NCBI GenBank assembly: GCA_039707465.1
Contig: CM077644.1
Span: 187,860,462 to 187,924,461 of the forward strand
Direction of reading: 5' to 3'
Length of the DNA: 64,000 nt
Source of the DNA: Rhabdophis nuchalis
Taxonomy: Eukaryota > Chordata > Lepidosauria > Squamata > Natricidae
Shown: positions 33,772-44,470 of the stretch, in pieces
How the letters are laid out: each line of letters starts with the position of its first letter
Position numbering within the stretch: the first letter of the stretch is position 1
Made by a program: the position numbers and the translations under genes
The notes under the pieces: generated by a model
Databases searched by the model: none
Told to the model about the DNA's origin: nothing
What the model saw: only the letters and a program-made list of their open reading frames with translations

Positions 33772-34186
33772 GCCTCCTTATTGCCTTTCCTGCTTCCACT
33801 GTTGTAACCAGAAGGAAATTTCTGTTCTATCATTCTACAACTTTCAACTCTATTATTTAAAACTAATAAGAATAAGAACAAAGATGATGACAATAGTACA
33901 GAAATACAAAAAGTTGAAGAAGTAAAAGTTTGGCTCAATACGGTTAGGTTTGCCAAGAAGATATACTAAATGAGCTAATAAAGGAAAATGTATTGTAAAG
34001 GAATAAAACCAAATTGCATTTAAAAACAAGCGGCTGATTATGTGAAACAAATCTGAGAAAAGAACTTATTTAAGAGCCAGTTCTTTATCAACACCTAGGG
34101 AAAATTAATAAGGAAGAAAACATAGAAATGATTTTAAAAGAGGCACATTAAAGAAAGGGCTTACTTCAGTGACTTAAGAACAGTTA
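33772..34186. other. No gene seen
   Basis: AT-rich DNA between an L2 tail and a hAT element. Confidence 0.4.
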
Positions 34187-34194
34187 GTGCATTC

Positions 34195-34563
34195 CAGTGG
34201 TGGGTTTCAAAATTTTTTAGAACCTACTCTGTAGGTGTGGCCTATTTTGTGGGCATGGCTTGGCAGTCATGTGACAGGGTGGGAGTGGCCACCTTTTAAA
34301 ATGTGGTGAAACTCATTTAACAACGCTCTTGAATTTTGGACTCAATTGTGATGATATATTCATTCTTTCCTTCCTTCCTTCCTTCCTTCCTTCCTTCCTT
34401 CCTTCCTTCCTTCCTTTCCTTTCCTTTCCTTCCGGGGGGGTCACTGGCAGCAGCAGGCTAGATTTACTTCCAGGTACGCCGGTGGAACCCCCTCTCACCG
34501 GTTCTGTAAATTTCACCAACCGGCTCTCGTGAGTAGGTGCGAGCCTGCAGAAACCCACCACTG
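34195..34563. mobile_element. Non-autonomous hAT element (family D), perfect TSD
   Basis: A 369-bp element. Its 14-bp inverted terminus CAGTGGTGGGTTTC is perfect at both ends, and the perfect 8-bp target duplication gtgcattc lies at 34187-34194 and 34564-34571. It contains an internal (TTCC)n microsatellite (34364-34433). It has no coding. The terminus resembles family B but the body is different. Confidence 0.93.
34364..34433. repeat. (TTCC)n microsatellite inside hAT element
   Basis: About 14 TTCC units followed by TTTCC units and a G run. Confidence 0.95.
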
Positions 34564-34825
34564 GTGCATTCAATAGTATGAAAACTACACCTAGTAGCAA
34601 ATTTCAACAATATAAATAACAGTTGCACACTGTTGAACACCTGGTGTGTGGGTGTAAGAGGATTGCACAGGCTGAGCATTTAGAAGACACAATAAAGTGG
34701 CCACCCTGATCCACAGGCATTTTAATAAGAATTATAACTTACCAGCAACAAAGATTTGGTGGAATCAGAATATTGAAAAAGTGGTTAAGAACAAAGACAT
34801 TGCAATCCTCTGGGACTTCCAAATT

Positions 34826-35453
34826 CAAAATATTAGGTTTAGGTTTAGGTTTTATTAGTTTTTTATACCCCCCTACTCCCGAAGGACTCAGGGCGGTGTA
34901 CAGCCAAAGTAAAACAGATATAAAAGTTTTAAAAGTAAAAAAAAAACATATTAAACAATTTGGCCTCAAAATTAAAAAACCAAACAAACCCCGATTAAAA
35001 TTAATAAACATTCGTAATTTAAAATTCATTTTTATGCCAGCCGGGCTTGGAAAAAAAAGATTTTGAGAGCACGGTGGAAGGTGCATAAGTCAGGGATAGT
35101 TCTTAATTCTGGGGGCAATTTGTTCCAGAGGACAGGTGCTCCCACAGAGAAGGCTTTCCCCCAGGTGTTGCCAGTTGACATTGTTTAGCTGACGGCACCA
35201 TGAGGAGACCCTCTCTATGGGAGCGTACTGGCCAGTGGGAGGCTCTCGGTGGCAGAAGGCGATCTCGTAGGTACCCAGGTCCTAAGCCATGGAGCGCTTT
35301 AAAGATAGTAACCAACACCTTGAATTGCACCCGGAAAACCACCGGAAGCCAGTGCAGTTCGCGCAGGAGGGGTGTTACATGGGAGCGTCGTGTCGCCCCC
35401 ATAATTACCCATGTGGCCGCATTCTGGACCAGTTGGAGCCTCCGAGTACTCTT
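34826..35453 (-). mobile_element. L2 LINE 3' part, antisense (left of insertion)
   Basis: Starts with a TTTAGG-like tail and 'actcagggcggtgtacagc' (antisense 3' UTR). It then carries the C-terminal codons on the minus strand: IMGATRRSHVTPLLRELHW, FKALHGLGPGYLRDR and GKPSLWEHLSSGTNC (decayed). It is interrupted at 35453 by the ORF1-only element and resumes at 37454-37482 ('ggggatccccatgtagagag'). Unlike its neighbours it is intact across the ATRRSHVTPLL segment. Confidence 0.88.
35439..35453 (+). repeat. 15-bp target site duplication, left
   Basis: cctccgagtactctt, identical to 37439-37453. Together they delimit the inserted element. Confidence 0.93.
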
Positions 35454-35727
35454 TTTTATATTGAAAAAGTTTTATTGAGTTTACATTTTTTGTGGGGTAG
35501 GGTAAGGGATACATAGAAATTTTGAGAGTAGTCACGTCAAAGTCGTTGGCACCTCCGGTACCTCAAGTTACATTATTAAAAAGAAAGAAAAGAAACATTT
35601 CACATAACACTACAAGCTGGGAGCAAGTACATATTCCTAAATTTTTCAGTTATATACTGTCAGTCAATTACAAAAATCCAGATTACAAATATCATACAAT
35701 ATTACTCAAGAAAAAACCAGGGCAAAG

Positions 35728-36576
35728 TTATTTTTTAGATCTAAGTCTCTTGGCAATTGTATCTTCCACCTTCTCCCCCGGGCCCCCAGCGGGCGGGGCC
35801 ATGGCTCCCCCTGCCCCCCCTGGATCTTCTCCCAGGACAGAGGAATGTTTTTTAAGAAAGGCTTCCGCCTCAGCAACTGTTTTAATCTTCACTCTACCTC
35901 CTTCCCAGAACACCAGCATCCCTTCGGGTATCACCCACTTGAACCAGATTCCATGATCAAACAATGTTTTAGACAAGAAGGAAAATTTCCTTCTGGCTTC
36001 TCTAATCTTTCTTGGAATCTGCTTCAAGATGGTAACCTCCTTTTGTTGGTAAATCATAGGACTCCCTCTTTGCGCCTTCAGGATTTCCTCTCTGGTTGAC
36101 CTTCTGACAAATTTTACATGTATCTCTCTGGGTACTTCATTCATCCTGGCATATGCAGAATTAATTCTGTAGACTAGGTCAATGTCCCCTCTGATCTCAT
36201 CTTTAGGTTTATGTAAATAGTCTGCAATAATTGTACTCATAAGATCAGGGAGACATTCACCATCCATCTCAGAAACATTCTGAAATCTCAAAAAGTATGT
36301 CATCCTTTCCATATCTATCCTAGTCACATGCCCATTTATTTCCACAACCTCATTAGAAACATTTTTAATCTCTCCCTTAGCCCCCTCCAGCCCCCCTTTC
36401 AATTCTTCATTCTTCTGTGTATTCTCAAGCACTTGTTTTCGAGTGTCCAGTAATTCCTTTTTAAAATTGACATTTTCTGCCCTCTGGGCCTTAATTTCTA
36501 ATACCAAATTTTGTATAACAGATTCAAGGGCAGTCATTCTTTGTTCAAGGCTTGCCAGCGTTGCTTCTTGTGCCAT
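35728..36576 (-). CDS. L1-like ORF1 protein, intact, 282 aa
   Basis: Predicted trimeric RNA-binding chaperone that would package element RNA in the cytoplasm. Residues ~5-85 form heptad-rich coiled coil (LASLEQRMTALESV, LDTRKQVLENTQKN). Residues ~90-165 are RRM-like (MTYFLRFQNVSEMDG; DIDLVYRINSAYARMN; VPREIHVKFVRRSTREEIL). Residues ~170-245 match the L1 ORF1 C-terminal domain (MIYQQKEVTILKQIP; REARRKFSFLSKTL; GIWFKWVIPEGMLVFW; EAEAFLKKHSSVLG). A Gly/Pro-rich linker (GGAGGAMAPPAGG) leads to a basic end (IAKRLRSKK). The ATG at 36576 is the first in the mature frame; 'gctattaag' and short stops precede it. Compared with human ORF1p (338 aa) it is a little short at the N terminus. No frameshift or stop is present. 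The product is likely functional if transcribed (inference). Confidence 0.9.
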   Translation of the reverse strand: MAQEATLASLEQRMTALESVIQNLVLEIKAQRAENVNFKKELLDTRKQVLENTQKNEELKGGLEGAKGEIKNVSNEVVEINGHVTRIDMERMTYFLRFQNVSEMDGECLPDLMSTIIADYLHKPKDEIRGDIDLVYRINSAYARMNEVPREIHVKFVRRSTREEILKAQRGSPMIYQQKEVTILKQIPRKIREARRKFSFLSKTLFDHGIWFKWVIPEGMLVFWEGGRVKIKTVAEAEAFLKKHSSVLGEDPGGAGGAMAPPAGGPGEKVEDTIAKRLRSKK

Positions 36577-36949
36577 GTTTAGCTATTAAGATCCGTGCCA
36601 GTAAAATGGCGTTTTTAGGGTGGGGCTGGCGAGGCAGATCAGGAATCCAAAGTTCTCAAAGTTGTAGAGCTGCAGAGTTCAGAAACCAGAAGAGAAACAC
36701 TTTTCCAACTCCATAGGTATAATAACGAAGGTAATCCAGAAAGGAAAACACAAATCCAAAAGAAAAAAATTCTTCATCAATAATTAGAGGAAGTCCAAAT
36801 CACAAAGAGACACTGGTAATTTTCCATAGGTCATAGTCAGTCGGGGACAAAGAGAAGCCATTTTCCGCCCAAGCTCAGAGCCCGAGGGAGAAAGCGGTTA
36901 AAAAGCAAAAAAGAAACTGTTTCAGCCAGACCTAGAGACATAATTGCAA

Positions 36950-37438
36950 ACAAGCCGCAAAGTACTTTCCCTTGTTAGAGACCATCCGGATTAAAAGTTT
37001 CCGATTCCTCGCAACGAGGCATTTCCGAGTGCCGCTTTTAGTCCAAGGGGGGGTTTTTGGGAACAAACACCCCCCTCCTGTCCCTTTCAGCCCGGCTGAC
37101 AGTACAAAAAAAAAAGTTTTAATAGCTCACTCTCCGCTCGCAGCTGAGGTCCCGAGAAGCCTCCCGACTCTTCCGATCGCCTCTCTTCATAGAATTAAAT
37201 GGTGCCGCCAACCTTTGGCGAAGGAAAAGCCCCCCGCAGCATGTCCTCTTCCGCCTAAGCCGAGGATCGGGGTCGCTTTCCCCACTGCCATGGGGGGGGG
37301 GCTTCCCCGTCGAGCCGGCTTTACGGGAGAAACCCCAAACAAGGGGCTTCTCGCCCCCGCGGGGGGGCAGGAAAAGGAACAAAGCGGCGAGCGAACCCTA
37401 AGTTCGCCCGTCGCCGCCGGAGCCGGAACCGGAAGTCC
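36950..37438 (-). promoter_or_regulatory. GC/CpG-rich leader, probable internal promoter
   Basis: The start of the element is rich in CpG, in contrast to the AT-rich genome. It contains ETS-like 'ccggaagt' near its very 5' end (around 37429-37436), several G runs and many CG dinucleotides. Young LINEs carry their promoter here. The promoter role is inferred; only composition and position are seen. Confidence 0.5.
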
Positions 37439-37453
37439 CCTCCGAGTACTCTT
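37439..37453 (+). repeat. 15-bp target site duplication, right
   Basis: Identical to 35439-35453. The interrupted L2 continues directly after it. Confidence 0.93.
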
Positions 37454-37482
37454 CAAGGGGATCCCCATGTAGAGAGCATTGC
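37454..37482 (-). mobile_element. L2 LINE remainder, antisense (right of insertion)
   Basis: 'aggggatccccatgtagaga' matches the antisense of the SLYMGLPLR codons and directly continues the L2 at 34826-35453. The L2 is 5'-truncated here. Confidence 0.8.
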
Positions 37483-39260
37483 TATATTAAACATGTAGTC
37501 CACAATAAGTCAGATATGACTGTACTGTAGCTACAAAGAAATAAAAATGGGTAATTGGCACGAGGTGACTGAAAATATATATACCTTCTGCTAGAAAAAA
37601 TAGGAAAATATAAACATCTTTGAATAGAGATTGGGTGAATGTGGAGAAAGAAAGCATAATGGTGTCAGTCGTGGCTGGTGTGTTTGACACTATCAAAAGG
37701 TCTAGAAAAACTCTTTTAACACAATAGGAATGGTCAGAATCTCAGCTCATTAATTACAAAGAGTTGCATTACTTGGAACAGCAGATATATTATGACAATG
37801 TTACTAATTATCTTAGTTCCTTGGAAGGGATCTGATAGGCAAAAGTATCAAATCCAGTTATAAATATTAGAGTACATGTAACTAGCAATAATAATATTGC
37901 AGAACAATATTGTCTCAACTCTAAACTTCTAAAGTACATTGTATACAAATGCTAACGTGATGTAAAAAATTAGACATTTTAATTGTTTGGCAGCAGAAGC
38001 CATTCACTTTTGCTCTTTAGCTTTCTTGCCTTCACTTTGATCTGTGCATTGATTTACATTAGCCCCACCGTGTCTGTTGAATGATGTGGGGGATGGGAGC
38101 CATGAATAGAACCAACTGGTAAAAATATATGGCTGTACTACTGTAGATTGATGCCTAAATTCTTCTCAAGTGAACAAGTAGGGATTAGTCCCTCCAGTGC
38201 ATTACTTTTTCTAACTCACCATTACCACTTCCTGACCCTGCAGTCACACAATCTGAAGTGGGAAGCTTAAGGACACCACCGGAATCAAAGTGTTTGTGAG
38301 TGTCTCAATCCTACAGGAAAAGTCCTTAATCTCATCTTGCAAATGCTGCTGCTTGCCAATTTTCTAGGCAATGAAGAGATAACAGACTTGTAATAGAAAT
38401 AGGACTGTGCATTGAGCAGTTACATAAAGCACAACACATTCAGCTCAGTGACAAAAATATGAGACGTTGCTTACCACTGCCACGTGGTAAGCAACTCGTC
38501 CTTTGAAATCCTAGGCTAAATGAATGGTACTTTTCTTAACATTTAGAATTTTTTTAATGGAGAGAGAGAAAGCTGGGAGTGTTCAGGAGAAAAAAGCCAC
38601 ATAGCCAAATGCATCAGGCAGATGTGGCCAGACATCCCACCTGAAATGCCAGCTGGATGTGTACTAGCATTCTTGGAGCGTCTGAGGCCCAAACGACTGC
38701 TTTGAACTTACTGTAATATTTGTCATTTCCTGATCGTATGGCGTTCCTTAGAGGGCACTCACTATCCATTCCACAACACCATCTTGTAAGGATCCTCTTC
38801 CTTAGCTTTCTTTTTTCTCGTGAATGTGGATATTTCATTCAATAAAACCAAAATAATAAATTATGTTCCTTAAATTTCTGGCTGTATTCACACAGTTCAT
38901 AACCAAAACCAGACAGAAATTCATTGTAAAGAGTATAGGCAAATGGTTAACACATTTTGATACATTTTTGGCAAAGCTAGAAATTTGTGAAATAGTTTGA
39001 GTTTCTTTTCTTTTCTTTGGAGTCTTCACTCGGCTTAGGTTGGAAAAAATGTATACAAGAAGTATAGGACCACTAGCCCCATCGTTATAATGATTCAACA
39101 ATTGAATTGACAGCAGGCAGTATTTGCCAATAGCTTGCTTGTATAGATACCCACAAAGAAAAACAGTGAATCATCTTCCAATTACTTAAGGTTCTCTAGC
39201 ATTTGTGCCATTAACAAGACAGTTCTGATTGCTGTCGCCAAATACAATAAATTTCAGCAA
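37483..39260. other. No gene seen; one perfect small hairpin
   Basis: Unique-looking DNA. A perfect 12-bp-arm hairpin, gttgcttaccac / gtggtaagcaac with a 6-nt loop, lies at 38466-38495. No exon is supported. Confidence 0.45.
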
Positions 39261-39261
39261 C

Positions 39262-39525
39262 AGGTTCTCTGCCCAGTTGCTGGGTGGGCGTGGCCATGGT
39301 GGGGAGGCGTTTTTGCCTCCCCAGGCTCTGGAGGCTTTCCTAGAGGGTGGAAACTGGAAGGTAACAGTGTTCTGTGTGCCTTTGGTATTTAGTCATGCCA
39401 GCCACATGACCACGAAGACGTCTTTGGACAGCTCTGGCTCTTCGGCTTTGAAATGGAGATGAGCACTGCCCCCTAGAGTCGCGAACAATTAGCACATATG
39501 TGCAAGGGGAACCTTTACCTTATAC
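39262..39525 (+). mobile_element. SINE-like repeat with BovB-type tail
   Basis: 'cagttgctgggtgggcgtgg' at the left looks like a MITE piece. The body 'catgaccacgaagacgtctt', 'cagctctggctcttcggctt' and 'tggagatgagcactgccccc', with the tail 'agagtcgcgaacaattagca' and 'ggggaacctttacctta', is a frequent squamate SINE end. Exact family not assigned. Confidence 0.6.
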
Positions 39526-39526
39526 A

Positions 39527-39927
39527 GAACAGCAGAAGAAGCCTTTGTTTGATTGATAGATTTCTTTTTTAGTTAGATGTTGCTCAGCTCCAATCGACTG
39601 TGGGGATAAATCAAGTATACAATTTCAAGATTAATAATGAGGCAGTAAACAGATGGCAGATATATTTAACATAGCACAACATACCACATACTCGACAATG
39701 GGCTCCAACCACTGTAGCTCAAGCCTGAAAGAATAGCTATATCTTTGAGGTCTTTCAGATTGCCATCAGGGTAGGTGCCGCCTGGATTTCAGGGAGAACT
39801 TTGTAGAAGATAGGCACCTTGATAGAGAAAGTACACTTTAGGGGTCCCCATAAATGGCATAGTTCAATTGAAGGAATCAAGACTGGTCAATCTTATCAGA
39901 ATAAACTGGCAAGGTCAATACCACATA
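39527..39927. other. No gene seen
   Basis: Unique-looking DNA left of a split hAT element. Confidence 0.4.
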
Positions 39928-39935
39928 AGATAAGC

Positions 39936-40118
39936 CCATGATGGCAAACCTATGGCTTACATGCCCTAAGTGGCATGCAGAGCCATATCACCTGGCATGC
40001 GCAGCGTCGCCCATTCCTTTTCCAGGTTTCTAGTGTGCATGCGCACATGATGATCAGCTGCACTTTGTTTGTGCTGCATTGCCGGAAACTGGAACAGCTG
40101 GTCTTCCATTTTCTGGCA
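39936..40118. mobile_element. Non-autonomous hAT element, left part
   Basis: Begins 'catgatggcaaacctatggc' and 'gccctaagtggcatgcaga', a hAT terminus common in amniotes. The matching right end lies at 45806-46008, and the 8 bp outside each end are agataagc and agatacac (6 of 8). The two parts are separated by 5.7 kb of L2 insertions. Confidence 0.7.
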
Positions 40119-42566
40119 CTATTTTTAATTTATTTTAATTTATTTTATTTTATCAAATTTATATAATGCCCTATCTCCCCGAAGGGACTCAGGGCGGTGC
40201 ACAGAAATATAAAAAACAAATACAATACAATACAATACAAAACAGTTTAAAATGAATTAAATTAGGATCTGTGCTAAAAAATTGGATTAGAAAAGGTTAA
40301 AATCAATTAAAACTTTACCCATTAAAACTAAGCCAGGCCGGCCTCTTGAAATAGATGTGTCTTTAATGACCGGCGGAAGAGGCGTAGGTCCGTGATGGTA
40401 CAAAGGTCGGGGGGGTAGGTCGTTCCAGAGGGCAGGCCCTGCCACAGAGAAGGCTCTCCCCCTGGGGGCAACCTGTCAGCATTGTCTGGCAGATGGCACC
40501 CTGAGGAGGCCCACCCTGTGGGAGCGAACAGGTCTAAGGGAGGTATGTGGTAGGAGGCGGTCCCGCAAGTAGCCAGGTCCCGTGCCATGGAGCGCTTTAA
40601 AGATGGTTACTAGCACCTTGAAGCACACCCGGAAGGCCACAGGCAGCCAGTGCAGCTCGCGCAGGAGCTGGGAGTATGGGAGTATTGAGACACTCCCAGG
40701 ATCCCCTGCACGGCCGCATTCTGGACTAGTTGGAGCCTCCAGGTGCACCTCAAGGGGAGCCCCATGTAGAGAGCATTGCAGTAGTCCAGGCGAGAGGTGA
40801 CAAGCGCTTGAGTGACCGTGCGTAAGGCGTCACGATCTAGATAGGGGCGCAACCCCTATCAGATGAACCTGATAAAAGGCCTCCCTGGTCACGGCTGTCA
40901 CGTGGTCATCCAATGACAGCCGAGAATCCAGGAGGACGCCCAGATTGCGAGCCCTATCCGTGGGGGCCAGTGACTCGCCCCCGATAGCCAGAGATGGAAC
41001 CAGCTGACTATATCATGACACCGGGAACCACAGCTACTCGGTCTTGGATGGGTTGAGTCGGAGTTTGTTCCTCCCCATCCAGACTCGCACGGCCTCCAGA
41101 CACTGGGACATCACTTCGACGGCATCGTTGGGGTGGTTAGGGGTAGAGATGTACAGCTGAGTATCATCAGCGTACTGATGGAACTCTACCCCAAAACCAC
41201 GGATGATCTCGCCCAGCGGCTTCATGTAGATGTTAAACAGGAGGGGTGAGAAAACCGACCCCTGAGGCACCCCACATGAGGGGCCTCGACGTCGACCTCT
41301 GCCCTCCTGCCAACACAAATTGCGACCGGTCGGAGAGGAAGGAGGAGAACCACCATAAAACGGTGCCTCTCAACCCCAACCTCTCCAGCTGGTGCAATAG
41401 GATACCATGGTCGATGGTATCAAAAGCCACCGAGAGATCTAATAGGACCAGGATAGAGGAATGACCTCTATCCTGAGCCCTCCAGAGATCATCCACCAAC
41501 GCGACCAATGCCGTCTCCGTGCTGTGCCCAGGCCGGAAGCCAGACTGGTGCGGGTCTAGATAGACAGTTTCCTCCAGGTGCTGGGGGAACTGTTGTGCCA
41601 CCACACTCTTAACAATGTTCGCTAGAAAACAAAGGTTGGAGACCGGATGATAATTAGCCAGCTCTGCTGGGTCCAGGGAAGGTCCCTTGAGGAGGGGTCT
41701 CACCACCACCTCTTTCAAGATGGCTGGCAAGAACCCCTCACTCAAGGAAGCATTCACTATTCCCAGGAGCCAGTCTCGTGTAACCTCCCGGGAGGCCAGT
41801 ACAAGCCAGGAGGGGCACGGGTCCAATAAACATGTGGTGGCATTCAGCCGCCCCAGCAGCCTGTCCATGTCATCGGGAGAAACAAGGTCAAACTCATCCC
41901 AGAAAATGGTCTCAAGACCTGCCTCCACCCGCCCACCTGAGCTAATCTCATCGGAGGTCAGTTCGTCACAGATTTGAGCGATTTTATCCTGCAGATAACA
42001 TCCAAATTCCTCTGCCTGGCCCTGCAAGGGAGCTTCCCACGGCCTCTGTTGAAGGAGGGAGAGGGTCACTCTAAACAGGGCGCCAGGGCGGTTATCTGCA
42101 GATGCGATAAGAGCGGAGAGTTAATTGCGTTTCGCCGCTCTTATCGCCACAAGGTAGGTCCGCAAATGCAACCTTACCTGTGTTTGGTCAAGTTCAGAAT
42201 GAGTAGACCTCCAAATGCTCTCTAGGCATCTCTTTTGGCCCTTCATTACCCTCAGTTCCTCCGAGAACCAAGGAGCCAGGGTAGATCAATGCCGAGAGAG
42301 AGGCCGCAAGGGCACAACCCGGTCCAAGGCCGCACTATTCCAAGCGGCCACTAGGTCCTCAGTCGAGTCGCAGGACAGGGTCACAGGTATTGGCCCAAGC
42401 TCCATCTGGAACCTCTCTGGGTCCATCAGGCACCTGGGACGGAACCATATTGGTATTTCTGGTTCCGCCTCCCCACGGTGGGGTGTGGTGGTTTGGAAGT
42501 CAAGCCACAGGAGTGAATGATCTGTCCATGACAGGGGTGTGATGACTATTTCCCTCAATCCCAGAT
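40119..42566 (-). pseudogene. L2 LINE, antisense, multiply broken
   Basis: Minus-strand L2 from the SDH motif of the endonuclease (PLSWTDHSLLWLDF near 42540) through RT to the 3' UTR and an AATAA-like tail at ~40119-40160. Recognisable parts: [56 protein letters not shown] (decayed CGVPQGSV in one frame), [47 protein letters not shown]. At least five frame breaks separate the pieces (42570-42286, 42069-41233, 41318-41034, 40852-40610, 40748-40476, 40588-40328). It is older than the copies at 22 and 32 kb. Confidence 0.88.
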
Positions 42567-42570
42567 TCAT

Positions 42571-42885
42571 TCATTCATTCATTCATTAAACTTATATACC
42601 GCTCCCTTTTCCAAAAAGGGACTTGGGGCGGTGCTCAGGAAATTAAAAAAGCATATATAAACATGACAATATACAAAATTTAAAATCAAATTAAATTGTT
42701 AACCCTGTGCTAAAATTTACAATAAATTAAACTATTACCCTTAAAAACCAATTAAAACAATTTGATGTCAGGCTAAAGGCTAGATAGAGTTGGGCCAGGC
42801 CGGTCTGTGGAAAAAGTAAGTCTTGAGTTTCTGACGGAAAGAACGGAGGTCCGTGGTCGTTCTGAGTTCGGGGGGTAAGTGGCCG
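42571..42885 (-). mobile_element. L2 LINE 3' end, antisense, with (ATTC)n tail
   Basis: Starts with five ATTC units, then 'cttatataccgctccctttt', 'gggacttggggcggtgctca' and 'gggccaggccggtctgtgga', the antisense 3' UTR and last codons. It joins a sense L2 copy at about 42886. Confidence 0.8.
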
Positions 42886-44470
42886 ACCATCTTGAAAGAG
42901 GCGGTGGTGAGGCCCCTCCTCAAGAAGCCGTCCCTGGACCCAGCTTTATTAGAGAACTATCGTCCGGTCTCCAACCTTCACTTTTTAGTGAAGGTTGTTG
43001 AGAGTGTGGTAGCCCAACAGTTTCCGCGACACCTGGAGGAAGTTGATTATCTAGACCCGCGCCAGTCCGGCTTCCGACCCGGTCACAGCACCAAGACGGC
43101 ATTGGTCGCGTTGGTTGTTGATCTCTGGAGGGCGCGGGATAGAGGTTATTCCTCTATCCTAGTCCTATTAGACCTCTCGGCGGCTTTTGATACCATCAAC
43201 CATGGTATCCTATTGCACCGACTGGGGGGATTGGGGCTGGGAGGCACCGTTCTGCAGTGGTTCTCGTCCTACCTCTCTGGTCGGTCACAATATGTGTTGA
43301 CGGGAGGGCAGAGGTCGACCTCGAGGCCTCTCCTATGTGGGGTCCCTCAGGGGTCGGTCCTCTCGCCCCTCCTTTTCAACACATATATGAAGCCGCTGGG
43401 TGAGATCATCCGTGGTTTTGGGGTGGAGTACCATCTGTACGCTGATGATACTCAGTTGTACATATCCACCCCAAACCACCCCAACGATGCCGCCGAAGTG
43501 CTGTCCCGGTGTCTGGAAGCCGTAAGGATCTGGATGGGTGGTAACAAACTCAAGCTCAACCCTGCCAAGACTGAGTGGCTGTGGTTTCCGGCACCCCGGT
43601 TCAGCCAGATTATTCCAACTCTGGCCATTGGGGGTGAAACACTGGCCCCCGTGGAGAGGGCGCGCAATTTGGGTGTCCTCCTGGATTCCTGGCTGTCCAT
43701 GGAGGACCATGTGGCAGCCGTGGCCAGGGGGGCGTTTCATCAGGTACACCTGATGCGCCAATTGCGCCCCTTACTGGATCGGGATGCCCTTCGCACAGTC
43801 ACTCAAGCTCTCGTGATGTCCCGACTCGACTATTGTAATGCTCTCTACATGGGGCTTCCCTTGAGGTGCACTCGAAAGCTACAGCTAGTCCAAAACGAAG
43901 CCGCGCGGGTGATTATGGGAGCCATGGGGGGTTCCACATAACACCGATCCTGCGCAAGCTGCATTGGCTTCCTGTGGCCTTTCGAGTGCGCTTCAAGGTT
44001 TTGACAACCATCTTTAAAGCGCTCCATGGCTCGGGGCCTAGTTATATGCGAGACCGCCTCCTGCCCCATACATCCCTTAGACCGATACGCTCCCACAGAG
44101 AGGGCCTCCTCAGGGTGCCGTCGGCCGGACAATGCCGACTGGCGACACCCAGGGGGAGAGCCTTCTCTGTGGTGGGGCCAGCCCTCTGGAATGACCTACC
44201 CCCTGAATTATGTACCATCACCGACCTCCGCCTCTTCCGCCAATGTCTTAAGACATATTTGTTTCAACAAGCCGGCCTAGCCTAACCTCCCATGGGGACT
44301 TTTAGGTAGTTTTAAATTGGGTTTTTAAATTTTGGTTTTAGCGCAGGATAGGTTTATTTAATAGTTTTTAAATTATATTTATTGTATTTTGTATGTTTTT
44401 AAATTTCCTGTGCGCCGCCCTGGGTCCTCTGTGGAGAAGGGCGGGATATAAATTTAAATAAATATAAAAT
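42886..44470 (+). pseudogene. L2 LINE RT part, sense copy within the nest
   Basis: Open from '[20 protein letters not shown]' through [55 protein letters not shown] and QNEAARVIMGAMGG to a stop at 43941. A net loss of one base just before 43941 shifts the rest (HITPILRKLHWLPV to QAGLA) into another frame ending at 44285. The 3' UTR with 'gcgccgccctgggtcc' and an AAATA-rich tail follows to 44470. The endonuclease is missing. Confidence 0.88.

Larger units (their letters stand above)
35454..37438 (-). mobile_element. ORF1-only L1-like (HAL1-like) element, apparently full length
   Basis: A 1985-bp insertion into an antisense L2, on the minus strand, bounded by a perfect 15-bp target duplication. 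Order on the minus strand: ~860-bp leader, GC- and CpG-rich at its start (37438 down to ~36950); intact ORF1 (36576-35728); a 274-bp 3' UTR with AATAAA ('ctcaataaaacttttt') and a short A-rich tail ending 'caatataaaaa'. There is no ORF2, and the target duplication shows that both ends are present, so the absence is not a truncation. The perfect target duplication and open frame imply recent insertion. The design equals mammalian half-L1s. Confidence 0.88.

Noticed and set aside
34826..34850. Telomere-like TTTAGG repeat
   Set aside because: Only three units, differing from vertebrate TTAGGG, and it is the tail of an antisense L2.
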